Source: Tupaia tana
Taxonomy: Eukaryota; Chordata; Mammalia; Scandentia; Tupaiidae
Reading direction: 5' to 3'
DNA: 64,000 bases
Assembly: GCA_026018925.1 (NCBI GenBank)
Contig: JAKSZU010000031.1
Location: 13,197,148-13,261,147, forward strand
Under the pieces are notes generated by a model. It saw only the letters and a program-made list of their open reading frames with translations, was not told the DNA's origin and made no database searches. The position numbers and the translations under genes were made by a program. Shown in pieces: positions 1 to 12,605 of this stretch; the stretch's first letter is position 1; every line of letters begins with the position of its first letter.

Positions 1-975
1 GTTGGCGGTGAACACAGAGCACGCCGTCCTCCCTACGCCGCCCTCACTCCACCCGAGGTAGGTGCCGGGTCCACTTCCCCACGCTGCCCGCTGGGACTGT
101 CTCCTGGGCCCACAGTGTCCTGGGTTTCCCGGCGTGCAACTCCGTGTCCTCCTGTGCGTGCCCTAGCAGGCCCGGGGCTGAACTGCCCTCCCAGCCCAGA
201 CGGCAGGGGTGAGGGGCCACTGCGCACTTGCCAAGAAAAAGCCAGCCCGGGTTAGCAGACTGGAAGACAACTTCCTTGGAGGTGCAGGGGTCCCCTGTGG
301 GCAGCCCAGAGTGGACCCCCAGGGCTGCACAGCTGGTGGCCGGGCTTACAGAGGGGTGGGTGTCTGTGTGCCTGGCACAGGGAACCAGCCACAGGGTGCA
401 GGATCCCACAGAGAGAGGGTTTGGAATGCAGAACGCCCCATTCCAGGTGACTGGCTTGTTCTGCAAGGAGCTGAGCGGCTTCAGCCAGTTTGCCCGGGGC
501 TGGGACTGCGGCTGGGGCCGGGAGGGGTGGGGTGAGGTCGGCCAGCCACCTTTCCAAAGCCCTTCCCAGCCGGGAGCAGTTGGACACCTGCAGCCCGGAG
601 CAATCCGCCCACCCTGCCCAGAGCCCGAGTCCCCCAAGCCCCACCTTCTAGTCTGGGCCCCGGCCCCGCAGTGACATGCTCTGTACCCTGTCCACTGAAG
701 CCTCTACAATGTTCTGGAACCAACAAGCCTTACCGCAGCCGCCTGCCTGGGGCTACAGCTCACCCTGTCAGCCAGGCCACAGTGGCCTGCAGCCCTGCCC
801 GCCCTCACCTGCCCCTGCAGCCCTGCCCGCCCTCACCTGCCTCTCCCCAAGGTCAGGTTGGAGTTGCGAAGGGAAAGGGAAGGTGTTTCCAAGGACAGCG
901 GTCAGGTGCTCCGGCCAGGGGGCAGGTTCTCTCCTGTCCAGGGCTGGGGTTCCAGGGAGCGGTGCCTGTTGGGGG
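1..975. other. GC-rich unique flank, no gene recognised
   Basis: In human PAR1 the ASMTL 3' end lies upstream of SLC25A6, so its last exon might be expected on the plus strand here. I looked at the open frames on both strands and could not match any to ASMTL or to another family. The frames are GC-driven with proline/glycine-rich translations. I see no SINE in this stretch. Confidence 0.4.
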
Positions 976-1170
976 CACATGCCCCCCCCCAAAAAAAAGG
1001 GGAAAAAACCCAAGGGGAAAAAGAGAGGGAGGGGGAGAGGAGGGGGCAGAAAGAGGAGAGGGGGGGGGAGGGAGAGAGCAAAAGCAGGGAAGAAGGACAG
1101 AAGATAGGAATGGAAAGACAGAAGGGAGGGTAGAAAGAGAAACTGGGGGGGGGGGGCGAGGAGGGGAGGG
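976..1170 (+). repeat. Polypurine tract
   Basis: An almost pure A/G strand (runs of GGGGAAAA, GAGAGG and GGGGGGGG) follows a C9A8 run. It is low-complexity sequence, and the lysine/arginine/glycine-rich open frames across it are by-products. Confidence 0.85.
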
Positions 1171-1370
1171 ACAGAGAGAGCTGAGTGAGAACCCCAGGGG
1201 AGGCAGCGCAGTCCCGCAGAGAAACTGCAAAGGGAGGAAGCCCTGACCCCAGGCCGGCCCTGACTGCTTCAGCCCTACCAGGGCGGCCTGAGCTGAGCCT
1301 CGGGGACCGGGGAGGTGGACAGAAACTTCAGGGGCCTGCTGGTGCACCACGTGCTCCTGAGGGTCTGTGT

Positions 1371-1860
1371 GCACCCTTCCGTGTGCGCGCCTGGGTGAGC
1401 GTGCATCTAAGTGTGTGTGCACCTTTGTGTGCGTTCACCTGGCGTGTGTGCCTGTGTGCGCAGGCGTGCCACCTCTGTCTACCTGGGGTGTGCACGCCCA
1501 GGTGTGTGTGGCCACCTAAGCGAATGTACCTGTTTCCGAGGACACACCTGGGGGGATGTGTACCTGACGTGTGTGCACACCTAGGCGTGTGCACCTGTGT
1601 TTACAGCTGAGTATGCATCTGGGGGGTGTGTACTTGCGGTGTGTGCATAGCTAAGCCTGTGCACCTGTGTTTCCACCTGAGCACGCACCTCAGGGTGTGT
1701 ACCTGGGGCTGTGTGCACCTGTGTTTTCACCTGAGTGCGCATCTGAGCGTGTGTGCACCTGGGGCTGTGTGCACCACTTGGAGGTGTGTGTACCTGGAGA
1801 TGTGTGCACACCTGGGGGTGTGCACCTGGGGGTGTGCGCACCTGGGGGTGCAGACAGGCA
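1371..1860. repeat. GTG/CACCTG-rich minisatellite
   Basis: Irregular units built from GTGTGTGCACCTG and CACCTGGGGGTGTG repeat across about 490 bp, with unit lengths drifting between roughly 20 and 60 bp. Frames on both strands stay open only because the unit lacks stops. Confidence 0.8.
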
Positions 1861-2099
1861 GGTCACGAGGACTTTGCACCCCTCGACCCTACCTCGGCGT
1901 CCCGCCTGGCTGGGGAACCCCTGGGTGGGAGGGGAGTAAAGTGACCCTCGGTTAGGAGCCCCAAAGTCAGAGGTCAAGGAGCATCAGCGCCAACCCAGCC
2001 ACGGGCAGAAGTCCACAAGCTCCACCAGCCCAGCCCCATCAACTGTCAGGAGTAGAGGCTGGGAGAGCCCACGTGTGGGTGTTCGGGACCCGGGGCGCC

Positions 2100-2612
2100 G
2101 GGAGAGGGTCAAGGGTCGGGGCGCCACGTGCCACGCATGCGGACGCGGCCTCCGGGGAAATAGGCCCTGGCTGGCAGCTTGGCAGCCCCGCACTGGTGCG
2201 TTCCGCCCAGGATGACGCCGTGACCTTTTCAAGGTCACCGCGGACACCGAGCTCCCGGCCCGCACGGCGCATGGGCGGACCCGGCTCCCGGCCGGCTCCG
2301 AGGCGGGGCGCGGGCGGCAGCGCAGCCAATGGACGCGGCGCGTGGGAGCGCGAGGCGGGGCGCGGCAGGGCTCCCGGCGTGCCTCGAGGGCGTGGGCGGG
2401 GTGCCGACGGGCGGCCTAGCCAATGGGCGCGGCGCGCGGGGGCGCGGGGCGGGGCGTGGGCGGAGCGATGGCGCCTTAGCGGCTGCGCGCTGGCGACCCC
2501 GTCCTTTCGGTCCCCGCGGTGGCAGGGCTGAGCTAGCGGCGTTCGGCTTCACGTCTCCACGCCCGGCTCCGGCTCCGGCTCCGCTCCCCGGCCCACCGCG
2601 CGCCCCGCCACC
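2100..2612 (+). promoter_or_regulatory. SLC25A6: SLC25A6 CpG-rich promoter with duplicated CCAAT/GC-box module
   Basis: The 500 bp before the start codon are very CpG-rich and continue as an island into intron 1. Two similar modules of about 95 bp follow each other, each with a CCAAT box (2326-2330 and 2420-2424) followed by GGGGCGGGGC or GTGGGCGG GC boxes. I see no TATA box. This is a typical TATA-less housekeeping promoter of NF-Y plus Sp1 type. The start site cannot be fixed by eye but probably lies between the second CCAAT box and 2600. Confidence 0.7.
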
Positions 2613-5081
<2,469 letters not shown>

Positions 5082-5444
5082 GCGGCCAGCCCGGCGCGGC
5101 GGCCCTCGTAGGACCCCCACTCACGGACCATGACCTTCCAGAAATTCCAGTCGCCCCGCCCGGCCCTCCGCCCTGGAGGGCTCGGGGGGCTCAGGGCCCA
5201 TTGTGATCATGTTGCCACCGGCACCCCGATGTCCACGTGCTGAGGACGGCGAGGGGAAGCGTGCGCCCCCGCGGGCCAGGCCGGCCGGCTCCCCGCCCTC
5301 AGCCTAGAGTGCAGACGCTCCCAGGGCCCGGGCGCGGCCACGTATTTATTGCAGGCAGGACCACCTCCCCGTTTGTACTGAAGCACGCGCCCTTTTGCAC
5401 AGCCGAGTCCTCGCAGCTAACATTCTCGTTGGGCATTTCCGCAG

Positions 5445-5450
5445 AATAAA
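5445..5450 (+). promoter_or_regulatory. SLC25A6: SLC25A6 polyadenylation signal AATAAA
   Basis: A canonical AATAAA lies 364 bp after the stop codon, and GT-rich sequence (ccggtgtgcgtgggg) follows about 20 bp downstream. The 3' UTR therefore runs from 5082 to about 5465. Confidence 0.85.
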
Positions 5451-5465
5451 GTCAGGACACCCAGA

Positions 5466-6330
5466 GCCTCCGGTGTGCGTGGGGCCACGCCCGGGGGGCG
5501 GTGGGGACCCGCGAGGGCAGAGGGCAACGTGCCCGGCTGGGACCCAGGCTGGGAGGGTGAGGGCCGCAGGCGGAGATAGGGCAGGGAGGAGTCGCCCGAG
5601 CTTTAGGGGTCCTGGGTGAGTGGTGGGTGTGCACAGCCCAGGTGAAGGCTCCCTGTCCTCGGCCTCTAAGGAGAAGGTTTCCGCCATTCTCAGGGGACCC
5701 GTATTCAGGGCGGGGCGTCCTCTAAACCTGCTCCTAACGAGACGGCCCTGCAGGTGACAACCCACAGCTGTGGCCATTGCTGGGGTGCGGCCAGCTCTGG
5801 CCGGCAGCTGCCTCTACCCAGGCTCAGGCTCCAGGCTGAGCACTTCCGATCTGGCCGGCTCTGGCTGCTTACGGTCCTGCCTTCCTGGTCTTTCCAGAAC
5901 TTCCAGCTGTGGGAATTAGGCTCTTATCTTAGGTCTCCGCCTCGGCCTGAGTCTTAGGTACAGACCCTCCTGCCGGGGAGGCCAGGACTGAGAGGTGGAA
6001 ACTCTGGTTAGAGGCCTACGCTGGCCACGTGCTGGGTGGGGCCTGACAAAGCCACCCAGGAAACCTTGTGGTCCAAGCCCTCTGGGTGCCACCTGGCCTG
6101 ACCCCCGGGGATCGGCTTCCTTTTCCCCTGCAGTGACTGGCAGTTGCCTGGCCCAGTGCTCAGGAATGACCATTGGTAGGTATCGCTTGGACTTGGTACA
6201 GTGAACGTGTGCTCCGCAGGGAGGAACAGTTCAAGCCTCCAGGCCTGGGGCTGTGTCTCTGCTCGGCCATGTGGGAGTTCAGAACCGTCACCACCACGCC
6301 ACCTGCCAGCCCCAGTCTTGGGACACTGTT
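5466..6330. other. Intergenic unique sequence between SLC25A6 and IL3RA
   Basis: GC-rich sequence without a recognisable gene. Around 6170-6320 a weak type-A SINE-like head may be present (gtgggagttcag). I see nothing else. Confidence 0.4.
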
Positions 6331-6339
6331 TTGCCCAGT

Positions 6340-6727
6340 TATTTTTTTCTATTTTGTGGGGTTTTTTTTGGCTGTGGGATGCATGTGCTTGCCAGAGTGA
6401 GAAATCGCCCCCGGGGGGGGGGGGGTGGCCACAGCACAGTGCCTCTTAGGATGTTGAGCGCATGCAGACACAAGCCCAGGGTGTGTTTCAAACCACCCGA
6501 CCTGAAGTTTGAACCATGCTCAACTACATGGGAGTCCAGCAACGTAACCTTTACACTGCGAGCTTTTATATAGTTTACACTTTTTAAAAAAGAAAGACCT
6601 ATTTTATTCACTCATTTATAGAGACATACACAGGGCAAGTGAGAAAGCAAGCCACCAGGTCCGGGACTTGAACCGCTGTGGGTAACGTGGGTATGGCCAG
6701 CGCCTGCACCACCACACCACCTGCTAC
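6340..6727 (-). mobile_element. Two minus-strand SINE copies (type B 6340-6560, type A 6590-6727)
   Basis: Both copies read on the minus strand. The first has the inverted gcttgccagagtgagaaat and cccccgggggg core. The second has caagccaccaggtccgggacttgaa as an inverted B box and ends in ccaccacaccacctgct. Confidence 0.75.
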
Positions 6728-6828
6728 ATTTAAAATTTATATACGTGTTAAAGATACACTGAAAGGCAGGAATGGGAAAGGTGGAGATGAGGCAAATACC
6801 AAGAGTAAGAAAGCTACAGGACTTCGGC

Positions 6829-6945
6829 ATGCTGGTCCCTCCCGGGTTCCCTCACCTTGATCACCCGGTGCTGCACAGCCCTGGTGGCCTCCCGGCATGC
6901 TGGTCCCTCCCGGGTTCCCTCACCTTGATCACCCGGTGCCTGCAC
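6829..6945. repeat. Tandem duplication, unit about 65 bp
   Basis: The segment from gcatgctggtccctcccggg to cacccggtg occurs at 6829 and again at about 6894 with almost no change. It is a two-copy direct repeat. Confidence 0.85.
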
Positions 6946-7469
6946 ACCGTGAGTTACAGGGACCTGCACACCCCCGGTGGCCTCCCAGGGCGGGAGGCGG
7001 GTGAGGGCCACTTGCCTGCATGGACTGGGGGAGTGGGATGAACAGACTGGGAGGACCTCCACAAGGGGGGACGGTGGCCAAGGTCTGCACCATGCTCTAA
7101 GGGCACGTCAGCTGTGACTGTCCATGTCCCTGTCACCGTCCAGTGTGGCCTTAGTCTGGTAGCCCCCACGGCTCCTGTCTGCACCTCACCAGGGTGCCAG
7201 TGCAGAGACCCAGGCTGGACAGACGAGGCTGTGGTCTACTCTGGGGCAGGGACCACAGACCAGGCCGGTGTCCAACATTGTGACAACCCACCTCACTGTG
7301 CTGGAGACAGCCACCAACCTCGGCCACTCCTCGTGGTCTGTCTGCCAGAAAGCTATGCACACCTGGAGGAGGGACCCCGGGCCCTTCCTGGCTGCCACAC
7401 GGAGAAGGGAAGGGCGCTCCAGAGAGGGACAGGAGATATGGAAGCCACATGGATAGCCCACGTTTGTGC

Positions 7470-7965
7470 ACCACGGCCAGCAGATGATGTAGAGGTTATG
7501 TCTCTGGACTTCCACGTGGCTGACCATGGTTCAAGTCTCGGACCCAGTAGATTGAAAATTATGCACACTCGGGGCCAGCCGTTGGCGTAATGGCTATGTC
7601 ACTGGACTGCCATGTAATCGACTGCGGTTCGAGTCCCGGACCCGGTGCCTTAAACTCACACCAGGCATATGTGCGTTCATGCCCAGGATCCCGAGAGGAG
7701 AATGGAGGAGAAGGGATTGCGGCGTGGCCGTCCCCCCTGGGGGGTGATTTCTTTCTTTCTTTCCGTCTCAGTCTTTCTGGGCAGCGCACGTGCCCTATAG
7801 CAAAAACTAAAAATGCACGCTGCACGTACGTGTGCGCCCAAGATCCAGAGAGGAGAATGGGTTGTGGCATGGCCATCCCCCCCGGGGGGAGTGGTTTCTC
7901 ACTTTCTGTCTCTGTCTCTTCAGCAAGTACAGACGTCGTTAGGCAAACAAAAAAAAAAAAAAAAA
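7470..7965 (+). mobile_element. Type-B tRNA-derived SINEs, nested plus-strand copies
   Basis: A truncated head (7470-7560) is followed by a near-complete copy (7572-7800) and by a tail-only copy (about 7815-7965, ending in A18). The family has an A-box-like TGGCGTAATGG, a B box GGTTCGAGTCC, a core with gtgcgtgcgtgccc, gagaggagaatggaggag and the palindrome CCCCCCTGGGGGG, a (TCTCTG)n stretch, and the end CCCTATAGCAAAAA. Length is about 230-260 bp. The A and B boxes indicate a tRNA-derived RNA polymerase III SINE. I do not recognise a named family. Confidence 0.85.
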
Positions 7966-8140
7966 AGTTTTTGCACCATAAACTGGGTGCATGAAAGGAC
8001 TCTCCGTCCCAGCCCAGTTCTGCGGGTTTTGTGACTGTTGCTAAGAGCACAGCAGAGAGAGAGGAGGCTGACGTGAGCTCCACCTGCCGCCGTCCTGGGC
8101 AGCCGTGGGGTGGGAGGGCAGGCACCGGTGGGAAGCCTTT

Positions 8141-8146
8141 TTTATT
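8141..8146 (-). promoter_or_regulatory. IL3RA: IL3RA polyadenylation signal (AATAAA on the minus strand)
   Basis: TTTATT on the plus strand reads AATAAA on the minus strand, about 80 bp after the IL3RA stop codon. The 3' UTR would then be only about 100 bp. Confidence 0.6.
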
Positions 8147-8223
8147 AAGTGAACACAGTGCAAAGGCGCCCGGGTGCCAGCCCCTGACGGTTAGCGTCTC
8201 TGCCCCCTGGAATAAAGGTCCCG

Positions 8224-8343
8224 TCACCGGGGAGCGGGCGCCTGGCCCGTCAGGGAGAGGCACAGCTCTCCGGGGAGAAAGGTTTCGTGCACCTCCGTCA
8301 CTGGGCAGTCCTCCAGGCCTGCTCCGCCAGCCTCCCAGACCAT
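8224..8343 (-). CDS. IL3RA: IL3RA last coding exon with stop
   Basis: After the acceptor ctgccttgcag the exon reads MVWEAGGAGLEDCPVTEV and goes on to a TGA at 8224-8226. The VWEAG and VTEV segments align with the human tail. The extra C-terminal residues are specific to this sequence. Confidence 0.93.
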   Translation of the reverse strand: MVWEAGGAGLEDCPVTEVHETFLPGELCLSLTGQAPAPR

Positions 8344-11300
8344 CTGCAAGGCAGGGGAGTCGGGTGAGGGGATGGATCCCGGGCCCGGTGCTCCACACCC
8401 ATCCCAGAACCTGCTCCACCCGCCCGGGTGTAATTCACCCTCTGGGGAACGCCAGGGCCCGCCCCCTTCACCCCCGCGGCTGCCGGAGGGCACTCATGCC
8501 GGTCCCCTGGCTTCCCCAGAGCCGTCAGACACTTACCAGCTTGTTGTGGAAGCTTTCGCTGAGGTGGTCTCTCATGTGCGGGATGGGAGGAAAGATCTTC
8601 TGCCTCAGTGTGGACCTGGGACAAAAGCAATCATATACCCCGATCCGCCCCCGCCAGCCCGTCCGGGGAGGGCTCAGTGTCCACACAAGACCCACAGGGA
8701 CGCCAAGGAGGCGTGCCGGGCCCCTGCTCCACGAGGCGCCCTCCCTGGCCCCCAGGGGCAGGCACGTCCCAGCTGAGAAGTTTGCAGGCTCAGAAGGGCT
8801 CTTCCTCCCTAGGGCAGCCAGGCCCCCTGCTCCTGGGCGCAGCGCTGACACCTCGTGGCCAGGCGTGTTTACTGCCTCGTCTGCACCTGCTGGGGTCGGG
8901 CTGCACCCACTGGGGACGCCTTAGACGACACCCTTTTGCAGGTTACAGAGCACCCAGCCACGGCAAGTGTGGGGTATGCCCTACGGTGTGGGCACCTGAG
9001 TGTGGTCCGGCCACCATCTTTACTTTTATTGAGAGAGTTTAGCTCTAGTGCACGTGTGTTTGCCAGAGAGACAGGGACAGAAAGCGAGAGATCACCCCCC
9101 GGGGGCATGGCCACACCGCAGTCCCTTCTCCTCCATTCTCCTCTCGGGATCTTGGGCACGCACGCACACGCGCCTGCTTAAGTTTCAAGCCACCAGGTCC
9201 AGCAGGTGGCGTGGTGGTCAAGGGTACTGGACTCCCGCATGGCCGACCCTGGTTCGAGTCCCGGACCTGGCGGCTTGCTTTCTCACTCTCACAGTCTATA
9301 TCACTGTCTCGCTCACTCGTTCTGTCCCTGTCAGGTCAAATTTAAATAAATAAATAAATAAAGTTAAATTTTGAAACAGTTTGAAGCCACCAGGCCCAGG
9401 ATATGAACCACGGTCAATCACGTAGGGGTCCATCAGTGTAACCGCTATGCCATCTACTGGTCCCCCCGCCCCCCGCTTTTTTAAAGAGGTTTTTGCCTTA
9501 GGGTGCATGTGCTCACCAGCAAGAGAGACAGAGACAGTGAGAGGGAAAGTTGGAAAGCACATGCTGTGGGGGCTGCAGACATTGGAGCTGGGAGAGGGCC
9601 AGCCCGGGTCCCGGGATTAGAACCCAGAACCGTGGAATCTGTGCCTTTTCCTAGAGGCCCAGGACCGCCTCCTTGTCTCGTCACGTGTCCCCCCCATCCC
9701 TGAAGAGGCCCCCTGTCCAGGCCAGCGTCCTGGAACAGGTGGAGGCTCTGGCCCTGCCGTGCATCTCGGAGACGGAGGGGCGCGGAGCGCCGGGCGGCCT
9801 GAGGGGGCGTGGAGGCCGTGAGCGGGCCCGGCAGGGAGGGCGCCCGGCGCCGAGGCTCACCGTTTGCAGAGGACCAGCGTGCACACCGCGGCCAGCAGCG
9901 TCCCCAGCGCGATGAGCAGAGAGAGCCGCCACGTGCGCGTCTGCTCGCCCTCCTCCGGGTCGCACTCTGCGGAACAGGCCGGGAGCCGTCACCGGAGCCG
10001 CCCGGGTGTCCACCCCGCCCCAGTGCATACCCCCGGAGCCTGGCACGCCCGGGGCACGCGGGGACCCCCACACTCGCCCCCGTGCATGGGGCAATGCCCG
10101 GCGGGACAGCCCTCCTCCGGGTCGCACTCTGCGGAACAGGCCGGGAGCCGTCACCGGAGCCGCCCGGGTGTCCACCCCGCCCCAGCACGTCCACCTGGAG
10201 CCTGGCACGCCCGGGGCACGCGGGGACCCCCAGACTCGCCGCGTGCATGGGGCAATGCCTGGCGGGACAGCCCTCCTCCGGGTCGCACTCTGCGGAACAG
10301 GCCGGGAGCCGTCACCGGAGCCGCCCGGGTGTCCACCCCGCCCCAGCACGTCCACCCGGAGCCTGGCACGCCCGGGGCACGCGGGGACCCCCAGACTCGC
10401 CCCCGTGCATGGGGCAATGCCTGGCGGGACAGCCCTCCTCCGGGTCGCACTCTGCGGAACAGGCCGGGAGCCGTCACCGGAGCCGCCCGGGTGTCCACCC
10501 CGCCCCAGTGCATACCCCCGGAGCCTGGCACGCCTGGGGCACGTGGGGACCCCCACACTCGCCGCGTGCATGGGGCAATGCCCGGCGGGACAGCCCTCCT
10601 CCGGGTTGCACTCTGCGGAACAGGCCGGGAGCCGTCACCGGAGCCGCCCGGGTGTCCACCCCGCCCCAGCACGTCCACCCGGAGCCTGGCACGCCCGGGG
10701 CACGCGGGGACCCCCAGACTCGCCCCCGTGCATGGGGCAATGCCTGGCGGGACAGCCCTCCTCCGGGTCGCACTCTGCGGAACAGGCCGGGAGCCGTCAC
10801 CAGAGCCGCCCGGGTGTCCACCCCGCCCCAGTGCATACCCCCGGAGCCTGGCACGCCCGGGCCACGCGGGGACCCCCAGACTCGCCGCGTGCATGGGGCA
10901 ATGCCTGACGGGACAGCCCTCCTCCGGGATTGTCTGGAAATGGCATTAAAGCGCCAGCCAGTGGCGGTTCTTAAGGCGACTGCGTCCCACCTGCTGGCAG
11001 CAGAGTTCGAGTCCCAGACCCTGGCGGATTGAAAACCACACTCCTGCCCACCATCCCGAGAGGAGAAGGGAGGAGAAGGGACGGTCCCGTGCCCGTGCCC
11101 GATGAAGGGCGCGTTCTCCCCCTCTCTGGCAACCACAGACATCCTCTAGCACATTGAAACAAAGACAAAGAAAAAGAAAGGGCCTAAAGAGTATTGATTC
11201 TGAGCCAGCAGGTGGCGTGGCGGTTAAAGTGCTGGCCTCCCACATGGCCGACCACAGTTCAAGACCTGGACCTGGCGGCTTGCTTTCTCACTCTCCCCCT

Positions 11301-12588
11301 CTCTCCATCCCTGTCTAGGCAAATAACAATGTTCATAAATAAAATAAATCATTCCTTAAAAATAATCATAAATAGGGGTTGGCAGGGGGCATGCTGGTTG
11401 AGGGTGCTAGACTCCCACGTGGCTGACCACAGTTCAAGTCCCGACCTGGCAGCTTGCTTTCTCATTCTTTCTCTCTCCCTTTCTGGTCAAATTTAAATGA
11501 ATAAAGTAATAATAATAAACAAAATAGAATAAATGATTGTTTAAATTTTTTTTTTAAATTTGATTAATTTATTTAAACAGAGAGAGAGAAAGTTAGAAAG
11601 CTACCCACCAGGTCTGGGACTCGAACTGCAATCAGCCATGTGGGAGTCCAGTGGGACACCATGCACCCTGCTGGCCCCAAATTAAATAATTCTTAAAAAA
11701 AGAAAAACGAGAACCAGCAGATGCTGTCATGGTTGTGTCACTGGACTCCCACGTAGTCAACTGCAGTTTGAGTCCCAGACAGGGCAGTTTAAAACACACA
11801 GGCCGTGTGCGTGCGTGCCCAAGGTCCTGAGAGGAGAATGGAGGAGAAGGGATGGTGGCGTGGCTGTCCCCCCTGGGGGGTGATTTCTCGCTTTCTGTCT
11901 CTATGTCTCTCTCTGTCTCTCTCTGTCTCTCTGGCAAGTGCACGCGCCCTATAGCAAAAAGCTCTCCTGAAAACAGGAAGGACATCAGGCTGGGTGTGTG
12001 TGCACGCATGCCCAAAGTCCCAGGAGAAGAACGGAGGAGAAGGATTGCCCGTCGGGGTTATTTCTCTCTTCCCCTCTCCGTCTCTGTCAGGTGGACGCAC
12101 CCAATGGCAGAAAACCCAAAGCAAAAACAACACGGCAGCTCTTCTTGTGGGTGCCCGCTGTCTGTAGGGTGGCCATGCCACGGAGGAGCCCCCTGGGCGG
12201 CGAGAAGGACCCGTTTGCTTGCTGACACTGTTATTTCACGGCCCCGGGGACTGCGGGGAGGGCCACCCCGTGCCCTCCTGCGGGGAGACCAGGGGGCGAG
12301 GCACTGTCAGTTGGGGGCCACTTTGGGACATGGCAGTGGTGGGAACTCGCTGACCCTCAGGGTGCCAGGGCGCGAGGCGGCTGCGGCTCGTTCCTGTGGG
12401 TGTCCATGTGGCTCGTTTCTGGGGCTGTCCACGCACACCGTGCCAGGGAGAGGGAAGGGGCGGCCGCTCACCGAAGTGCTGGGGGCCGCTCCACGCGCTC
12501 TGGCTCTTGACAAACACCTCCTGCGCCCTGATGCTCACGGAGTACGACCCGGGGTTGAGCAGCCTGAAGGTGCTGACCCGGAGCTGCG
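8224..12588 (-). CDS. IL3RA: Interleukin-3 receptor alpha, 3' part (last four coding exons)
   Basis: IL3RA is the ligand-binding alpha chain that pairs with the common beta chain for IL-3 signalling. Four minus-strand exons are clear: 12472-12588 (end of the second fibronectin-III domain), 9861-9966 (transmembrane), 8537-8615 (box-1) and 8224-8343 (tail). Phases run 1-1-2-0 and all sites are GT-AG. Residues match human IL3RA closely: FRLLNPGSYSVSIRAQE, the IL3RA-type SAWS form of the WSXWS motif, ECDPEEGEQTRTW, LLIALGTLLA, FPPIPHMRD and VWEAGGAGLEDC with VTEV. The tail is longer than in human: after VTEV, human ends in five residues whereas here about twenty follow, ending TGQAPAPR. Exons for the signal peptide, N-terminal domain and first FN-III domain were not found up to 31 kb. 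They may be in the N gap at 15231-15330 or too diverged to see by eye. Confidence 0.93.
8537..8615 (-). CDS. IL3RA: IL3RA juxtamembrane box-1 exon
   Basis: The exon runs from the acceptor ttgtcccag to the donor gtaagt and reads STLRQKIFPPIPHMRDHL. FPPIP is the box-1 proline motif needed for JAK2 signalling in this receptor family. It is 79 nt long. Confidence 0.95.
9010..9660. mobile_element. Cluster of SINEs in the IL3RA intron before the transmembrane exon
   Basis: In order: a minus-strand type B (about 9020-9190), a plus-strand type A with an (AAAT)n tail (9199-9362), a minus-strand head (about 9370-9465), and a divergent minus-strand copy (about 9480-9660). Confidence 0.75.
9861..9966 (-). 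CDS. IL3RA: IL3RA transmembrane exon
   Basis: The exon begins CDPEEGEQTRTW, continues LSLLIALGTLLAAVCTL and ends in LCK before the donor gtgagc at 9855-9860. A single hydrophobic helix of about 21 residues is followed by basic residues. The first 19 nt of the exon and its acceptor form one edge of the tandem repeat that follows. Confidence 0.95.
9949..10930. repeat. Tandem array of 161/162-bp units carrying the IL3RA TM-exon acceptor
   Basis: Six units follow each other, with tcctccggg landmarks at 9951, 10113, 10274, 10436, 10597, 10759 and a truncated seventh at 10920. Each unit contains, on the minus strand, the 3' splice site cctgttccgcag and the first 19 nt of the transmembrane exon, then about 140 bp of intron. 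Steps alternate 162 and 161 bp, which points to a two-unit (about 323 bp) higher-order period. Long frames over this stretch on both strands are artefacts of the repeat. Confidence 0.95.
10945..12130. mobile_element. Run of six SINEs in an IL3RA intron
   Basis: Plus type B at 10950-11170, plus type A at 11203-11350 and 11375-11515, minus type A at 11560-11680, plus type B at 11710-11965, and a truncated plus type B at 11985-12120. Confidence 0.8.
12131..12471. other. IL3RA: Unique intronic sequence beside IL3RA FN-III exon
   Basis: No repeat or further exon is recognised in this intron segment. Confidence 0.4.
12472..12588 (-). CDS. IL3RA: IL3RA membrane-proximal FN-III exon with SAWS motif
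   Basis: After the acceptor tttccaag the exon reads QLRVSTFRLLNPGSYSV and SIRAQEVFVKSQSAWSG, then ends QHF before gtgagc. QSAWS corresponds to the LSAWS variant of WSXWS that human IL3RA carries. It is 117 nt long, phase 1 in and out. This is the most upstream IL3RA exon I can identify. Confidence 0.94.
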
Positions 12589-12605
12589 CTTGGAAAGAAA
12601 AGGGG

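Noticed and set aside
1-700. ASMTL 3' end
   Set aside because: Expected by synteny, but no frame resembles it; probably farther upstream.
9681-11032. Open frames of 250-407 aa over the 161/162-bp array
   Set aside because: They are translations of a duplicated intron-plus-splice-site unit; only the exon at 9861-9966 is real.
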